This document shows, piece by piece, positions 22,988 to 31,447 of a DNA stretch of 46,971 bases. Under the pieces are notes generated by a model that was given only the letters and a program-made list of their open reading frames with translations, had not been told where the DNA came from and did not search any database. The translations under genes were made by a program, and so were the position numbers. The DNA comes from Lentisphaeria bacterium (GTDB taxonomy: Bacteria; Verrucomicrobiota; Lentisphaeria; Oligosphaerales; Oligosphaeraceae), in the NCBI GenBank assembly GCA_024405215.1, contig JAKSPB010000023.1, positions 1-46,971 on the forward strand, written 5' to 3'. The first letter of the stretch is position 1, and each line of letters opens with the position of its first letter.

Positions 22988-24571
22988 ATGCCGAAGGATC
23001 TTACTTGCAGCACATATACATTCGAGAAACTGCGCGAAGGGAATTTCCTGTACGTGGACAAGACGGAGTACATCTGGAAGCTCCTCCAGCCGTCAAGCGC
23101 CTTGTACTTCCTCGCCCGTCCTCGCCGCTTCGGCAAGTCCCTGACCCTCTCCACGCTGAAGGCCGTCTTCCAGGGGAAGAAGGAGCTCTTCAAGGGCCTG
23201 GCCCTCTACGACAAGCCCTACGACTGGAAGGTGCATCCCGTCATCCACGTCTCCATGAGCGGCTGGCTGCTGACGCCCTATGAAAACTATGAGGAGAGCC
23301 TGCGGAACATCGTCCTGGAGCAGGCGAAGGAGAACGGCGTCGTCCTGGAGAAGGAGGCCGCGCCCACCATGTTCCGGAAGCTTCTCGCCGCGCTGACCGA
23401 AGGCGGCGCGCAGGCGGTGGTGCTCATCGACGAATACGACAAGCCGCTGATGGACAACGTGGGCGCGCCCGACATCCAGCGCTACCTCTCCCTGCTGAAA
23501 AGCTTCTATTCCGTCCTCAAGGACCGGGAGCGGGACATCCGCCTCGCCTTCGTCACGGGCGTCACCAAGGTCTGCCACGTCTCCCTCTTCTCCGACCTGA
23601 ACAACCTCCGCGACATCTCCATGGACGCCGCGTTCGCCACCATGCTCGGCTACACACAGCATGAGTTCGAGGGGAACTTCGCCGAGTGGATCGCCGAGAC
23701 GGAGCCTCAACAGACGCTTCCCCACGAGCGGTTCCTTGGCAGGATCAAGACCTGGTACGACGGCTTCCGCTTCCATCCCAAGGCGGAGAGCGTCTACAAT
23801 CCCGTCTCCCTGGCCAGTTTCTTCCAGAACGGCGGCGAGTTCAGGAACTACTGGTTTTCCACGGGAACGCCCACCATGCTCTTCCGCATGATGCGGCAGC
23901 AGTCATTCAACCTGCCGTTGACCTTGAAGGAGTCGGTCCCCATGGACTTCTTCGAGGCCTTCGAGATCGACCGCATCGACGCCAAGACGCTGATGTACCA
24001 GACGGGCTATTTGACCATCGTCTCCGCCACGCAGCCTCCTGAAGAAATGGACGATGAATGGTGCCCTGTCTATCGTTTGGATTTCCCCAACTACGAAGTC
24101 CGCCATTCCTTCAACAGCCACCTGCTGAACTACTACGCCAATCTGACTTTCGGCGACTCCTTCCAGATTCTCGAGCGCCTGGCCAGGGCGGTCCGCGGCG
24201 GCGACGTGGCGGGCTTCGTGGAGGAGCTGAAGCGCCTCTTCGCGGGCATCCCCTACGACATGCGCGGCAAGGCGGAGGCGGACTACCAGACCATCGTCTA
24301 CGTGGTCTTCATGATGCTGAACAGCTACGTGTCGGGAGAGCACCGCACAAGCAGCGGCCGCATCGACCTGGTGCTGACCGCCGCCGAGTGGACGTACGTC
24401 GTCGAGTTCAAGATCAACAAGTCCGCCAGGGAGGCCCTGAAGCAGATCCAGAACAGGGACTACGCGCGGCAGTTCCTGGGGCGCGGCCAGCGCGTGGTCG
24501 CCGTCGGCATCAACTTCGACACCCGCAAGCGCCAGATCTCCGGCTGGCTCCACGAGGAAGTCGCAGAGTAG
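22988..24571 (+). CDS. AAA-ATPase-like / PD-(D/E)XK nuclease-superfamily protein, copy 2
   Basis: The protein has 527 aa, the same length and start context (GGGAGGGATTTCCGCCATG) as copy 1. The Walker A (RPRRFGKS), Walker B (VVLIDEYDKPL) and GRIDLVL...EFK nuclease-fold motifs are all intact. Differences from copy 1 are confined to the first 129 bp (for example EKLREGN for EDLRKGN, PSSALYFLA for PYKALYFLS) and the last few codons (EVAE for EVVE). Homology starts about 70 bp before the ATG, so the shared unit includes the leader. Both copies point the same way and together bracket the sigma-kinase pair and the AT-rich island. Confidence 0.85.
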   Translation: MPKDLTCSTYTFEKLREGNFLYVDKTEYIWKLLQPSSALYFLARPRRFGKSLTLSTLKAVFQGKKELFKGLALYDKPYDWKVHPVIHVSMSGWLLTPYENYEESLRNIVLEQAKENGVVLEKEAAPTMFRKLLAALTEGGAQAVVLIDEYDKPLMDNVGAPDIQRYLSLLKSFYSVLKDRERDIRLAFVTGVTKVCHVSLFSDLNNLRDISMDAAFATMLGYTQHEFEGNFAEWIAETEPQQTLPHERFLGRIKTWYDGFRFHPKAESVYNPVSLASFFQNGGEFRNYWFSTGTPTMLFRMMRQQSFNLPLTLKESVPMDFFEAFEIDRIDAKTLMYQTGYLTIVSATQPPEEMDDEWCPVYRLDFPNYEVRHSFNSHLLNYYANLTFGDSFQILERLARAVRGGDVAGFVEELKRLFAGIPYDMRGKAEADYQTIVYVVFMMLNSYVSGEHRTSSGRIDLVLTAAEWTYVVEFKINKSAREALKQIQNRDYARQFLGRGQRVVAVGINFDTRKRQISGWLHEEVAE

Positions 24572-24586
24572 GAATGAATATTGTCG

Positions 24587-24634
24587 CAAGGGCATTTGCC
24601 ATTCCCTCTTCAATACTGCAAATGCCCTTGTTTA
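24587..24634. terminator. Terminator between the convergent AAA-ATPase and beta-galactosidase-like genes
   Basis: CAAGGGCATTTGC (24587-24599) pairs perfectly with GCAAATGCCCTTG (24618-24630) over 13 bp, with an 18-nt loop and TTTA after it. It can serve both converging genes. Confidence 0.7.
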
Positions 24635-24656
24635 TGGTTCGGGAATGCCGTGGAAG

Positions 24657-27600
24657 CTATTCCTTTTCCAGCAGGAAACCGTAGGTCTGTCCGGCGATTG
24701 CCGTGAAGGGCTCCTGGTGGGAGATGGTGCCGCGGAATGGGCCGATGATGCCTTTGGCGCGCACTCCGTCGGGAAGTAGCAATTGCTTTTCGCCGCTGGA
24801 GTTGGCGTAGAGGAAAAGCACGTCGTTGCCTACCCACACGGGATCCTTTGCGCCCTTGGCGTATCGGTGGATGCCGAGGCGATCCATGAGCATTCCGTAG
24901 AATTCCGTGGGGAGGTTGGTGAGGGTGGAGAGGTAGTGCGTGGTGCCGTTCATGGTCTTGGATACCAGCACGGGCTGTTTGTTGCTGTCGTATCCCAGGA
25001 CTTCCTGGTAGCCGCTGATCGGATAGAACCAAGGCGAGGTCTTGTTGAAGTTCCTGCCGTGAAGACTGCCCCATTCTGGCGTCAGGTTTATGGTTGGCTG
25101 TAGAGTTTCCTCCACATCTGTTGTCTCGATGCCAAGGAAGTCGGCATTGAATACGCAGGAGTGGAATTTCGCCGGATAGTTTGGTCCTGCGGAATGGAGC
25201 CAGACTACGGATGCCTTTTCCGTCTCGAAACGCCGCAGGAGGGCCTGTCGCTGTTCCGTGGAGAGAATCAGCGTGGGGAGCATGATGTACAACTTGTGGG
25301 GAGGAACCGTGATGGCGGGATCCAGCAGGTCGCCGATGACCAGGCTGTGATAGGGCGCCGCCAGTTCGTTGAAATGCGGATAGAGGCCGGAGATGGCGCC
25401 TGTGAAGAGCCCGTCTGGACCGGCGGGTTTTACCAGGTAGGCGCTGTCCCGGTCGCCAACGATGGCGACTTCCACGGGAGTAAGCCCTTGGACGGACGGC
25501 AATTCCTGCAGGACCTTCAGCTGCTCCTGCATGACCTGGTGGGTGAGTTTTTCCGTCAGGCCGCCAGTGGAGATGTCGAAGTAGTAGAAGTTGGTCCCCG
25601 TCGCCAGGGCCATGCCCATGCCGCGGTTGAGCTGCCCTACGCTGTCAGCGGCTGAGGCGGCGATGCCCAGGTAGATTCGGTTCGTGTTGTCTGCCGAGGT
25701 GGTGAAGACTGTCCGGACATCCTGTTCGCAGAAAACGGTCTTGCCGTGCAGCAGGAAGGTGTTCCAGGGTTGCATGAGCTGGTCGGACATTCCGACTTTG
25801 CGATAGGTGTAGCGGGAGGGCGCCTGCACGAAGTCAATGTAGGGGGATTTCGCGACTTCCCAGAAACCGTTGTGTCCGGCAAGCTGCAGGCGCCAGTGGC
25901 TGTTTTCCGCCAGTTCCGTGAAGTATCCGTAGTAGGCGCCCGTGAGCCACTTGCCGTTGGTGGCCTCCTTGACGACTTTTCCGAAGGAGATGATGGCCTC
26001 GGCCAGGGCGCGGTTGCGGAAGATGTACCAGTCGATGATCTGGGCTTTTGCTACGGGATCAAAAAGTGTTCCTTGATAGGGGGATGTGTTTTCGGCAGTC
26101 GCAGGATCCGGCATCTGGGCGGAAGCGAGTGTTGCATCGCGCTGGGGACTGCGGCGCCAGGCATTGGCCAGTGCTTCGTCGGTGCCGTATTTTTCCCGGA
26201 GATACATCCGGAAGGTCTCGTAGTCGCTCTTGCTGAAACCGTTGCAGGAGGGCTTCTTGTTCATGTCGTTGACCATCCAGAACCATTCGCCGTTGCCGTT
26301 TTCGCAGAAGTTCATGCCCCAGATGCGGTCGGCGTAGGGGGATGCCTTCAAGTGGTTGATCAAGGCGCGGATGGGGACGGCGGCGTCCCGCAGCCACTGT
26401 TTGGAGCCCAGGGCCTGCTTGTCCCGGTCAAGCTGGCGTGGAGCGCCATTGTAGTGGACCGATTCGCTGTCGGGATTGGCCTTGAGCCACCAGTCCGGCA
26501 TGTGCGCATAGACCTGCACGGCCAGCGCGGCGTGGGGATTTGCGGTGAAGAGTCTGTCCATCGCCTCGTCGAAAATGCTGAAGTCATACTCTCCGTCCCC
26601 GCGCCAGAAATCCAGGAAGTCCGCGTGGAGGCGGAAATTCGTGAAGCCGCAGGCGGTGGAGAAGTCGCATTCATACATCCGTTCGCGTTCCTGGGCGACA
26701 ATCAAATGCCAGAGAATCGGATTTACCAGTTCGTTCCCCAATTGAATCATTGGTCGCGTGCCGACATTGAGGAACTGCGCCTTCTGAATCTCGGGAATCT
26801 GGCGCTGCTCGTTTTTGATGCGCACGCTGTCGTTCCCGGAAAGCGCCACGTAATCGTCATCTACCGTCAAAGTGAAATCCTTTCCCGTCCAGCGTGGAAC
26901 GGGGAAATGGAGTGCGATGGCTTCGCCGACTTTCCATTGACTGCTGTCGGGAGTGACGGCCAGGTCCATGGTGCGTATTGCGCCGTCGTCTGCTGTCAGT
27001 TTGAATTTCAGTCGTGAGACGGTCACGGGTGGAAGGTTCTTGACTTCCGCCTGGATGATGCCTGGCTGGAAGTCGTTGCCTTTCAATTCTCCGCCGGGTC
27101 CTGCGTAGCGGAAGTTGATGAGGCTTGCCCAGGGGGCGGTGGTGTTGGGGTCTCCCAGTTCCACTACGGGATGGTCGATTTTCTGCGGAATGGCATTGGT
27201 CAGGTTGCTGTCGGGGTCGCAACGCCAGGAGGAGTCGCTGTCCACATAGAGTTCCCGATTCGGGAGACGGATGTAGCCATTCACGACCAGTCCCGCGTTC
27301 TGCGTGCCGTTATAGACGCGTACCGCGATGTGGTTCTCTCCTTGCCGGAGGTAGGGCGTGATGAGCGCGCGGCCGCCCACGGAGAAGTGCTGTGTTCCGC
27401 CGACGTGTCTGCCGTTGACATAGACGTAGGAGGTGTCGTCCGCCAGGAAGGACAATGTGGCGAACTCCGGAAGTTCTTCCAGGGTAAACCTTTTCTCAAA
27501 CCATACGTTGGCGTCGAAGGGGCCCCATTCCTGTTGGGACCAGATCCATTGTCCGCGCCATTTTTCCTGGGAGGCGAAAGGGGCGCGATATTCGTCCAGC

Positions 27601-28376
27601 TGTTCTACCACGGGAAAGCCTTCGGCAGGTTGGGCGATGGAAAGAACGCCTTCCACGAGAGTTTCCGGGACTGTGAACTCCACGGATTCCTGTCCCGACA
27701 GCGCGATTTTCCAGTCGGGAATTGGGCGCAAGTTGTAGTCCAGTCCCGTGAGGGCCATCTCCGGCGCGGGACCGTCCTGCCAGGTGAGACGGCACCGTGT
27801 TCGCGGCCAGAGGTTCGTCAGGACGATGGGCTGGGACTGGTCAATGCAGCCGGCGTCGGGAATCAGATTGCGCCGTTGGGAAATCGTGACCTTCTTCAAT
27901 CCCAGCGTCGCGCCTGCTTCGCCGCTCCAGCCGAGTTCCCAGTTGGTGATGGTTCCGGTCCAGCGGGGATCCCTTGAGACATCGAAGACGATGGTGTGAT
28001 ATTCGCCGTCGGGATGGACGGAGATGTTCTTCAAGTTGCTGGGCGGCCGCTTGTCCTCGCCCTCGACTTTTGAACCGTAGGCAAAGCGGAAGAATCCCGG
28101 CTTGTCCGCTTTGACGGTGAACTCGATCTGTCGGATTTCCTCCGCTTCCCAGGCAAGGTGTATCTGGTAGAAGCCGCAGGCCTTCGTGCCGGTTTCCAGC
28201 ATCACGCTGTCGGCGTCCGACAGCACTTCCTCTCCCATGAAGGGGTAGATTTCCTTCAATAATTTCGCGCCTTCCCAGACGCGCTGTCCGTCGGTCGGCA
28301 CTTCTGTTTGGGCGTAAAGGGAGACGCTGGCGAAAAGAAAGGCAAAGAGCGCGCGGAGGGCGTGAAGGTGTTTCAT
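24657..28376 (-). CDS. Secreted beta-galactosidase-like glycoside hydrolase (clan GH-A, GH42-like)
   Basis: The protein has 1239 aa from ATG 28374-28376; a TTG 11 codons upstream gives a longer frame but would bury the signal peptide (MKHLHALRALFAFLFASVSLYA). Residues about 260-390 look like a GH2-type galactose-binding jelly roll (RGQWIWSQQEWGPFDANVWF, then SYVYVNGRHVGG, VRVYNGTQNAG). The C-terminal half is a TIM-barrel: NPHAALAVQVYAHMPDWW, then RIWGMNFCENGNGEWFWMV with a candidate acid/base Glu, YYGYFTELAENSHWRL, and HGKTVFCEQDVRT with a candidate nucleophile. A GH42-like trimerisation domain follows. Substrate is unknown; galactosides are a guess. It is divergent from the tRNA gene's terminator region and convergent with the AAA gene. 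Confidence 0.75.
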   Translation of the reverse strand: MKHLHALRALFAFLFASVSLYAQTEVPTDGQRVWEGAKLLKEIYPFMGEEVLSDADSVMLETGTKACGFYQIHLAWEAEEIRQIEFTVKADKPGFFRFAYGSKVEGEDKRPPSNLKNISVHPDGEYHTIVFDVSRDPRWTGTITNWELGWSGEAGATLGLKKVTISQRRNLIPDAGCIDQSQPIVLTNLWPRTRCRLTWQDGPAPEMALTGLDYNLRPIPDWKIALSGQESVEFTVPETLVEGVLSIAQPAEGFPVVEQLDEYRAPFASQEKWRGQWIWSQQEWGPFDANVWFEKRFTLEELPEFATLSFLADDTSYVYVNGRHVGGTQHFSVGGRALITPYLRQGENHIAVRVYNGTQNAGLVVNGYIRLPNRELYVDSDSSWRCDPDSNLTNAIPQKIDHPVVELGDPNTTAPWASLINFRYAGPGGELKGNDFQPGIIQAEVKNLPPVTVSRLKFKLTADDGAIRTMDLAVTPDSSQWKVGEAIALHFPVPRWTGKDFTLTVDDDYVALSGNDSVRIKNEQRQIPEIQKAQFLNVGTRPMIQLGNELVNPILWHLIVAQERERMYECDFSTACGFTNFRLHADFLDFWRGDGEYDFSIFDEAMDRLFTANPHAALAVQVYAHMPDWWLKANPDSESVHYNGAPRQLDRDKQALGSKQWLRDAAVPIRALINHLKASPYADRIWGMNFCENGNGEWFWMVNDMNKKPSCNGFSKSDYETFRMYLREKYGTDEALANAWRRSPQRDATLASAQMPDPATAENTSPYQGTLFDPVAKAQIIDWYIFRNRALAEAIISFGKVVKEATNGKWLTGAYYGYFTELAENSHWRLQLAGHNGFWEVAKSPYIDFVQAPSRYTYRKVGMSDQLMQPWNTFLLHGKTVFCEQDVRTVFTTSADNTNRIYLGIAASAADSVGQLNRGMGMALATGTNFYYFDISTGGLTEKLTHQVMQEQLKVLQELPSVQGLTPVEVAIVGDRDSAYLVKPAGPDGLFTGAISGLYPHFNELAAPYHSLVIGDLLDPAITVPPHKLYIMLPTLILSTEQRQALLRRFETEKASVVWLHSAGPNYPAKFHSCVFNADFLGIETTDVEETLQPTINLTPEWGSLHGRNFNKTSPWFYPISGYQEVLGYDSNKQPVLVSKTMNGTTHYLSTLTNLPTEFYGMLMDRLGIHRYAKGAKDPVWVGNDVLFLYANSSGEKQLLLPDGVRAKGIIGPFRGTISHQEPFTAIAGQTYGFLLEKE

Positions 28377-28422
28377 GGCGGCCAATACGATTCGTGGGGA
28401 AGGGGACAAGTCAGAAACAAAA

Positions 28423-28450
28423 AAACCTCATCGCGTACGCGATGAGGTTT
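28423..28450 (-). terminator. Terminator of the tRNA gene
   Basis: A 28-bp perfect palindrome (halves AAACCTCATCGCGT and ACGCGATGAGGTTT) is followed, reading on the minus strand, by seven T residues. It lies 7 bp beyond the tRNA 3' end. Confidence 0.9.
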
Positions 28451-28456
28451 GAAATT

Positions 28457-28532
28457 TGGTACCGGGCATAGGACTCGGACCTATGACACGTGGATTATGA
28501 TTCCACTGCTCTACCAACTGAGCTAGCCCGGC
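28457..28532 (-). tRNA. tRNA with CAU anticodon (elongator Met, or Ile2 if modified)
   Basis: The 76-nt cloverleaf includes an encoded CCA. Acceptor GCCGGGC/GCCCGGU (G1-U72 wobble), D-arm TAGCTCAGTTGGTAGAGCA, anticodon stem GTGGA/TCCAC with loop ATCATAA (anticodon CAT), and T-arm AGGTCCGAGTCCTA. It lacks initiator features such as the unpaired first base and the GGG/CCC anticodon stem. Position 32 is A, which is uncommon. Met versus lysidine-dependent Ile cannot be settled from sequence reading alone. Confidence 0.9.
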
Positions 28533-28764
28533 ACGTAAAGCGGTCCTACTATATAGGCTCTGCTGCGGTTTTCAAATCGGTTGGGCGTTTTTTTGAAAAA
28601 AAAGCGGAAATCGGTGTTGAAAGAGGGGCAGGAGGAAGTTCTGATAGCGCAACTTTTCGCAAAGAAGGTACATTAGGAGAGTCTCCGAAGACGCAACGGC
28701 CTCGTCCCCCGCGGCGCGATTGCGCTTTGGCAAAGTCAGATGCTTTTATGCTTGTAGCTTAGAG

Positions 28765-29586
28765 ATGTACACGATTTTTGATTCACATACCCACGTCTTT
28801 CCCGAAAAAGTCTGCCGTCGCGCCTTGCAAGTGATGGTGGAGAAGTCCCATGGCCTGGAGACCTTCACGGACGGTTCGGTCGCAGGACATGAGGCCGAGG
28901 CGCTCCGCGCCGGTTATTCCGGATGGCTGAATTGTCCGGTGGTGACCAGCGAGAAGCAGATGAAGTCCGTGAACGACTGGGTGGCCACCTGGAATCGCTG
29001 GCCCAGTCTTTCCCTGGGCGGGCTGTATCCCAACGCGCCGATGGACGTGGTGCTGGCGGAGGCGAAGCGTATCAAGACGCTCGGGTTGCTTGGCGTGAAA
29101 TTCCATCCGGAATATCAGCAGTTCAGTCCTGTGGACGAACGGCTGGAACCCCTGTGGGACTTGCTGGCCGAACTCCGGCTTCCCGTGCTCTTCCATGCGG
29201 GAAGCGACATCGGCTTCCTGGAGCAGGGGCGGCATTCCACTCCGGCGGATTTCGCGCGTTTTGCGGAAAGTCATCCCGCACTGACCGTCATCTGCGCCCA
29301 TCTGGGGGGCTGGAGGAACTGGGACGAGGTGGAGAGCGACCTCTGCGGCGCGCGGGTCTATCTGGATACCTCCTTTTCCAAGGGCTGGATGACAGACCAG
29401 GAGCAGTTTGAACGGATCATCCGCAAGCACGGTGTGGACCGGGTGCTCTTCGGAACGGATTCGCCTTGGACGAGCATGGCGGAGGGAATCCGCGAAGTGG
29501 AGGAAACCGCTCTTTCCTCCGAGGAAAAGCAGGCGATTTTCTATGACAACGCCGCAAGGCTCTTCCCTTTGCCGAAACTGAAATGA
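28765..29586 (+). CDS. Amidohydrolase-family metal-dependent hydrolase
   Basis: The protein has 273 aa from ATG 28765; a TTG 15 codons upstream is not conserved-looking. DSHTHVF at 6-12 gives the HxH metal site of amidohydrolase-2/TatD-type TIM barrels. Further metal or catalytic positions are GVKFHPEYQ, FHAGSD, ICAHLGG and GTDSPW near the C-terminus. The substrate is unknown. The last codons overlap the next gene (ATGA), so both are likely translated together, although no functional link to a release-factor-like protein is obvious. Confidence 0.82.
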   Translation: MYTIFDSHTHVFPEKVCRRALQVMVEKSHGLETFTDGSVAGHEAEALRAGYSGWLNCPVVTSEKQMKSVNDWVATWNRWPSLSLGGLYPNAPMDVVLAEAKRIKTLGLLGVKFHPEYQQFSPVDERLEPLWDLLAELRLPVLFHAGSDIGFLEQGRHSTPADFARFAESHPALTVICAHLGGWRNWDEVESDLCGARVYLDTSFSKGWMTDQEQFERIIRKHGVDRVLFGTDSPWTSMAEGIREVEETALSSEEKQAIFYDNAARLFPLPKLK

Positions 29587-30071
29587 ACAAATACGATCTG
29601 CTGAAAATGTCGGATGCGGAGCTGCTGAAGCAATGCCGTTTCGAGGCGCGGCGCGGCACTGGTCCGGGAGGGCAGAAGCGCAACAAGACTTCCACGGCAG
29701 CGCGGGTCACCCACGAGCCAAGCGGCCTGTCCGCCACGGATGACGTGACACGCTCCCAGCATCAGAATCTCGCCCATGCGTTGTGGAAACTCCGGTGCGA
29801 GATGGCGGTGAAACTGCCGTTGGCGGAGGGCGAATCCACGCCGGAAATTCCTCTTGAACCCGTGCCAAGGAGCTCATCGCCTGCCTTTGCGCCTTGGCTG
29901 GGACGGATCTTCGACGCCCTCCTGGCCAATGGCTTCCAGTTGGCGGCTACCGCGGCCGCATTGGGATGTTCGTCGTCGCAGTTGACGAAACTCCTGTCCA
30001 AGGACGACTTCGTCTGGCAGAAACTGGCCGAGGCGCGGCAGAAACTGCAACTGCCTCCATTGCATCGGTAG
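29583..30071 (+). CDS. GGQ release-factor-like peptidyl-tRNA hydrolase (ArfB/RF-H type)
   Basis: The protein has 162 aa. Residues 25-40 (GTGPGGQKRNKTSTAARV) contain the GGQ tripeptide at 29-31 used to hydrolyse peptidyl-tRNA in the ribosomal A-site. There is no codon-recognition domain, as in ArfB-like and RF-1-domain-only proteins that rescue stalled ribosomes. Instead the C-terminal 60 aa hold a helical region (FDALLANGFQLAATAAALGC, then SSSQLTKLLSKD) that looks like a helix-turn-helix. That differs from the basic tail of ArfB and is more like the release-factor-like proteins of Bacteroidetes/PVC bacteria. Start ATG overlaps the upstream stop. Confidence 0.85.
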   Translation: MNKYDLLKMSDAELLKQCRFEARRGTGPGGQKRNKTSTAARVTHEPSGLSATDDVTRSQHQNLAHALWKLRCEMAVKLPLAEGESTPEIPLEPVPRSSSPAFAPWLGRIFDALLANGFQLAATAAALGCSSSQLTKLLSKDDFVWQKLAEARQKLQLPPLHR

Positions 30072-30119
30072 GAAGGGAATTGGGAAATGGGAAACCTTTG
30101 TTTCCAGCTTGTTTAGGCA

Positions 30120-30202
30120 CGACTTCTTTGAGGCTTGCGCCGCAGGCAAAGGGCAAGTACGCGTCGCCAAGCCATGACGGCGACTTAGGGATATCGTTCC
30201 CA
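30120..30202 (+). repeat. Dispersed 83-bp intergenic repeat, copy 2
   Basis: This aligns to 2032-2114 and 41529-41611 (shared GACGGCGACTTAGGGATAT, then GTTCCC). Its left hairpin is degenerate and the right end lacks the T-run, so it is probably a decayed copy. Confidence 0.75.
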
Positions 30203-30256
30203 TGAATTTCGGGGGGATTTTGCTCTCTCCGATCGGATGCCGTGCGTTATATTAAG

Positions 30257-30412
30257 AGTCACTTGCAAAAGTCGCTTTGGCCACTTTTCGCTCTTTCGGG
30301 GCATTTTGCTCCAAGTGCTTCGCGTCGTAGTGGACTACGCCTTGGCGCACTTGAAGCAAACGGCCTCCGAAATCCCTGAAAAGTGCCTTCATATGGACTT
30401 TGCAAGTGGCTC
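30257..30412. mobile_element. MITE-like element A with terminal inverted repeats and putative target duplication
   Basis: The left end (AGTCACTTGCAAAAGTC, 30257-30273) and the reverse complement of the right end (GAGCCACTTGCAAAGTC, 30396-30412) match closely. The word ATTAAG flanks it on both sides (30251-30256 and 30413-30418), consistent with a 6-bp target duplication. The centre is a long palindrome (CAAGTGC..CGTAGTGGACTACG..GCACTTG). No coding capacity. It lies in the leader of the L,D-transpeptidase gene. Confidence 0.75.
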
Positions 30413-30454
30413 ATTAAGAAATCCTTCCTGTGTCTCTTCTTCCTACGGAGCAAA

Positions 30455-31441
30455 ATGTACTGGTATATCAAATATCCGCTGATTGCTATTCTGATTTTGG
30501 GCCTCTTCGGCGTAACGGGGTTGCTCTGGCGTTCTTGCACACGCACGGAAAATCCGGAAAATCCGCCCGAAGTGGTGGTGGAGCCGCCGCCGACCTCGCC
30601 TGTTCATGGCCAGCGGCCGCCAGCCAAGCCGGATGTTCCTGCTGTTTCCCAGCCGGTGCAGACGGTATTGCCCGGCGTTGAGGAACGCCTGGAGATGGCC
30701 AGGCGGCAGATGGACAAGGGGATGCTGGTGGCGGCGCGGCAGCTTGCACGGCAGATCCTCAAGCAGGAAGGCGTCAAGGAGTTCGATCCTACCTGGTTCA
30801 AGGTCGTGGAAGTGATCAACGACGTGGATCGTCGCCTGATGAATTCGTCGGCGCCGGCCGATGAGAAGAAGTTCTATCGCGTGGTGCGCGGGGATTCCCT
30901 GGCTCGCATCGCCAGCAACCACTACACCTGTGTGGGAGCGCTGATTCGCTGCAACGAGAGTCTCCAGCGTGATGACGGCCGCGATCCCATCATTCGCCCC
31001 AGCCAGACCCTTTGCTATATCCAGGGAACCTGGAGCATTCGCGTCTCCAAGCAACAGTATCTGTTGATGCTCTATCTGGACAATGAGCTCTACCGCGTCT
31101 GGAAGGTGGGCATTGGACGGGAGAATCGCACGCCCGTGGGCAAGTTCGTCATCGCGGGAAAATTGACGGATCCTGCCTGGACGCCGCCTGGGAAGTACAT
31201 CCCGGCCGGCGATCCGGAGAATGTCCTGGGGACGCGCTGGCTGAAGTTGACGCCTACGGAGGGGACGGACACCAGCCTGGAGGGCTATGGCATCCATGGC
31301 ACCACGGAGCCTGACACGGTGGGGACCAGCTGTTCTGCCGGTTGCGTTCGTCTGCGTAACGAGGAAGTGGAAGAGCTCTACGACTTCATTCCGGAACCGG
31401 GCGGGGCTACTCCGCCGGTGAAGGTCGTGATCGAGGAGTAG
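30455..31441 (+). CDS. Membrane-anchored L,D-transpeptidase with LysM domain
   Basis: The protein has 328 aa from ATG 30455, which follows CGGAG by 5 bp. One N-terminal transmembrane helix (YPLIAILILGLFGVTGLLW) is followed by a Pro-rich linker, a helical segment of about 60 aa, and a LysM module at about 139-185 (YRVVRGDSLARIASNHYTCV). A YkuD domain spans about 193-326. The catalytic pattern is HG (His 281) ... SAGCVRL with Cys 297. The family cross-links peptidoglycan or attaches proteins to it in the periplasm. It precedes accA by 6 bp, so the two form an operon, perhaps linking envelope growth with lipid synthesis. Confidence 0.88.
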   Translation: MYWYIKYPLIAILILGLFGVTGLLWRSCTRTENPENPPEVVVEPPPTSPVHGQRPPAKPDVPAVSQPVQTVLPGVEERLEMARRQMDKGMLVAARQLARQILKQEGVKEFDPTWFKVVEVINDVDRRLMNSSAPADEKKFYRVVRGDSLARIASNHYTCVGALIRCNESLQRDDGRDPIIRPSQTLCYIQGTWSIRVSKQQYLLMLYLDNELYRVWKVGIGRENRTPVGKFVIAGKLTDPAWTPPGKYIPAGDPENVLGTRWLKLTPTEGTDTSLEGYGIHGTTEPDTVGTSCSAGCVRLRNEEVEELYDFIPEPGGATPPVKVVIEE

Positions 31442-31447
31442 CGTTCC

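Noticed and set aside
25746-27017. 423-codon plus-strand open frame
   Set aside because: It is antisense to the beta-galactosidase-like gene and lacks any start signal or domain.
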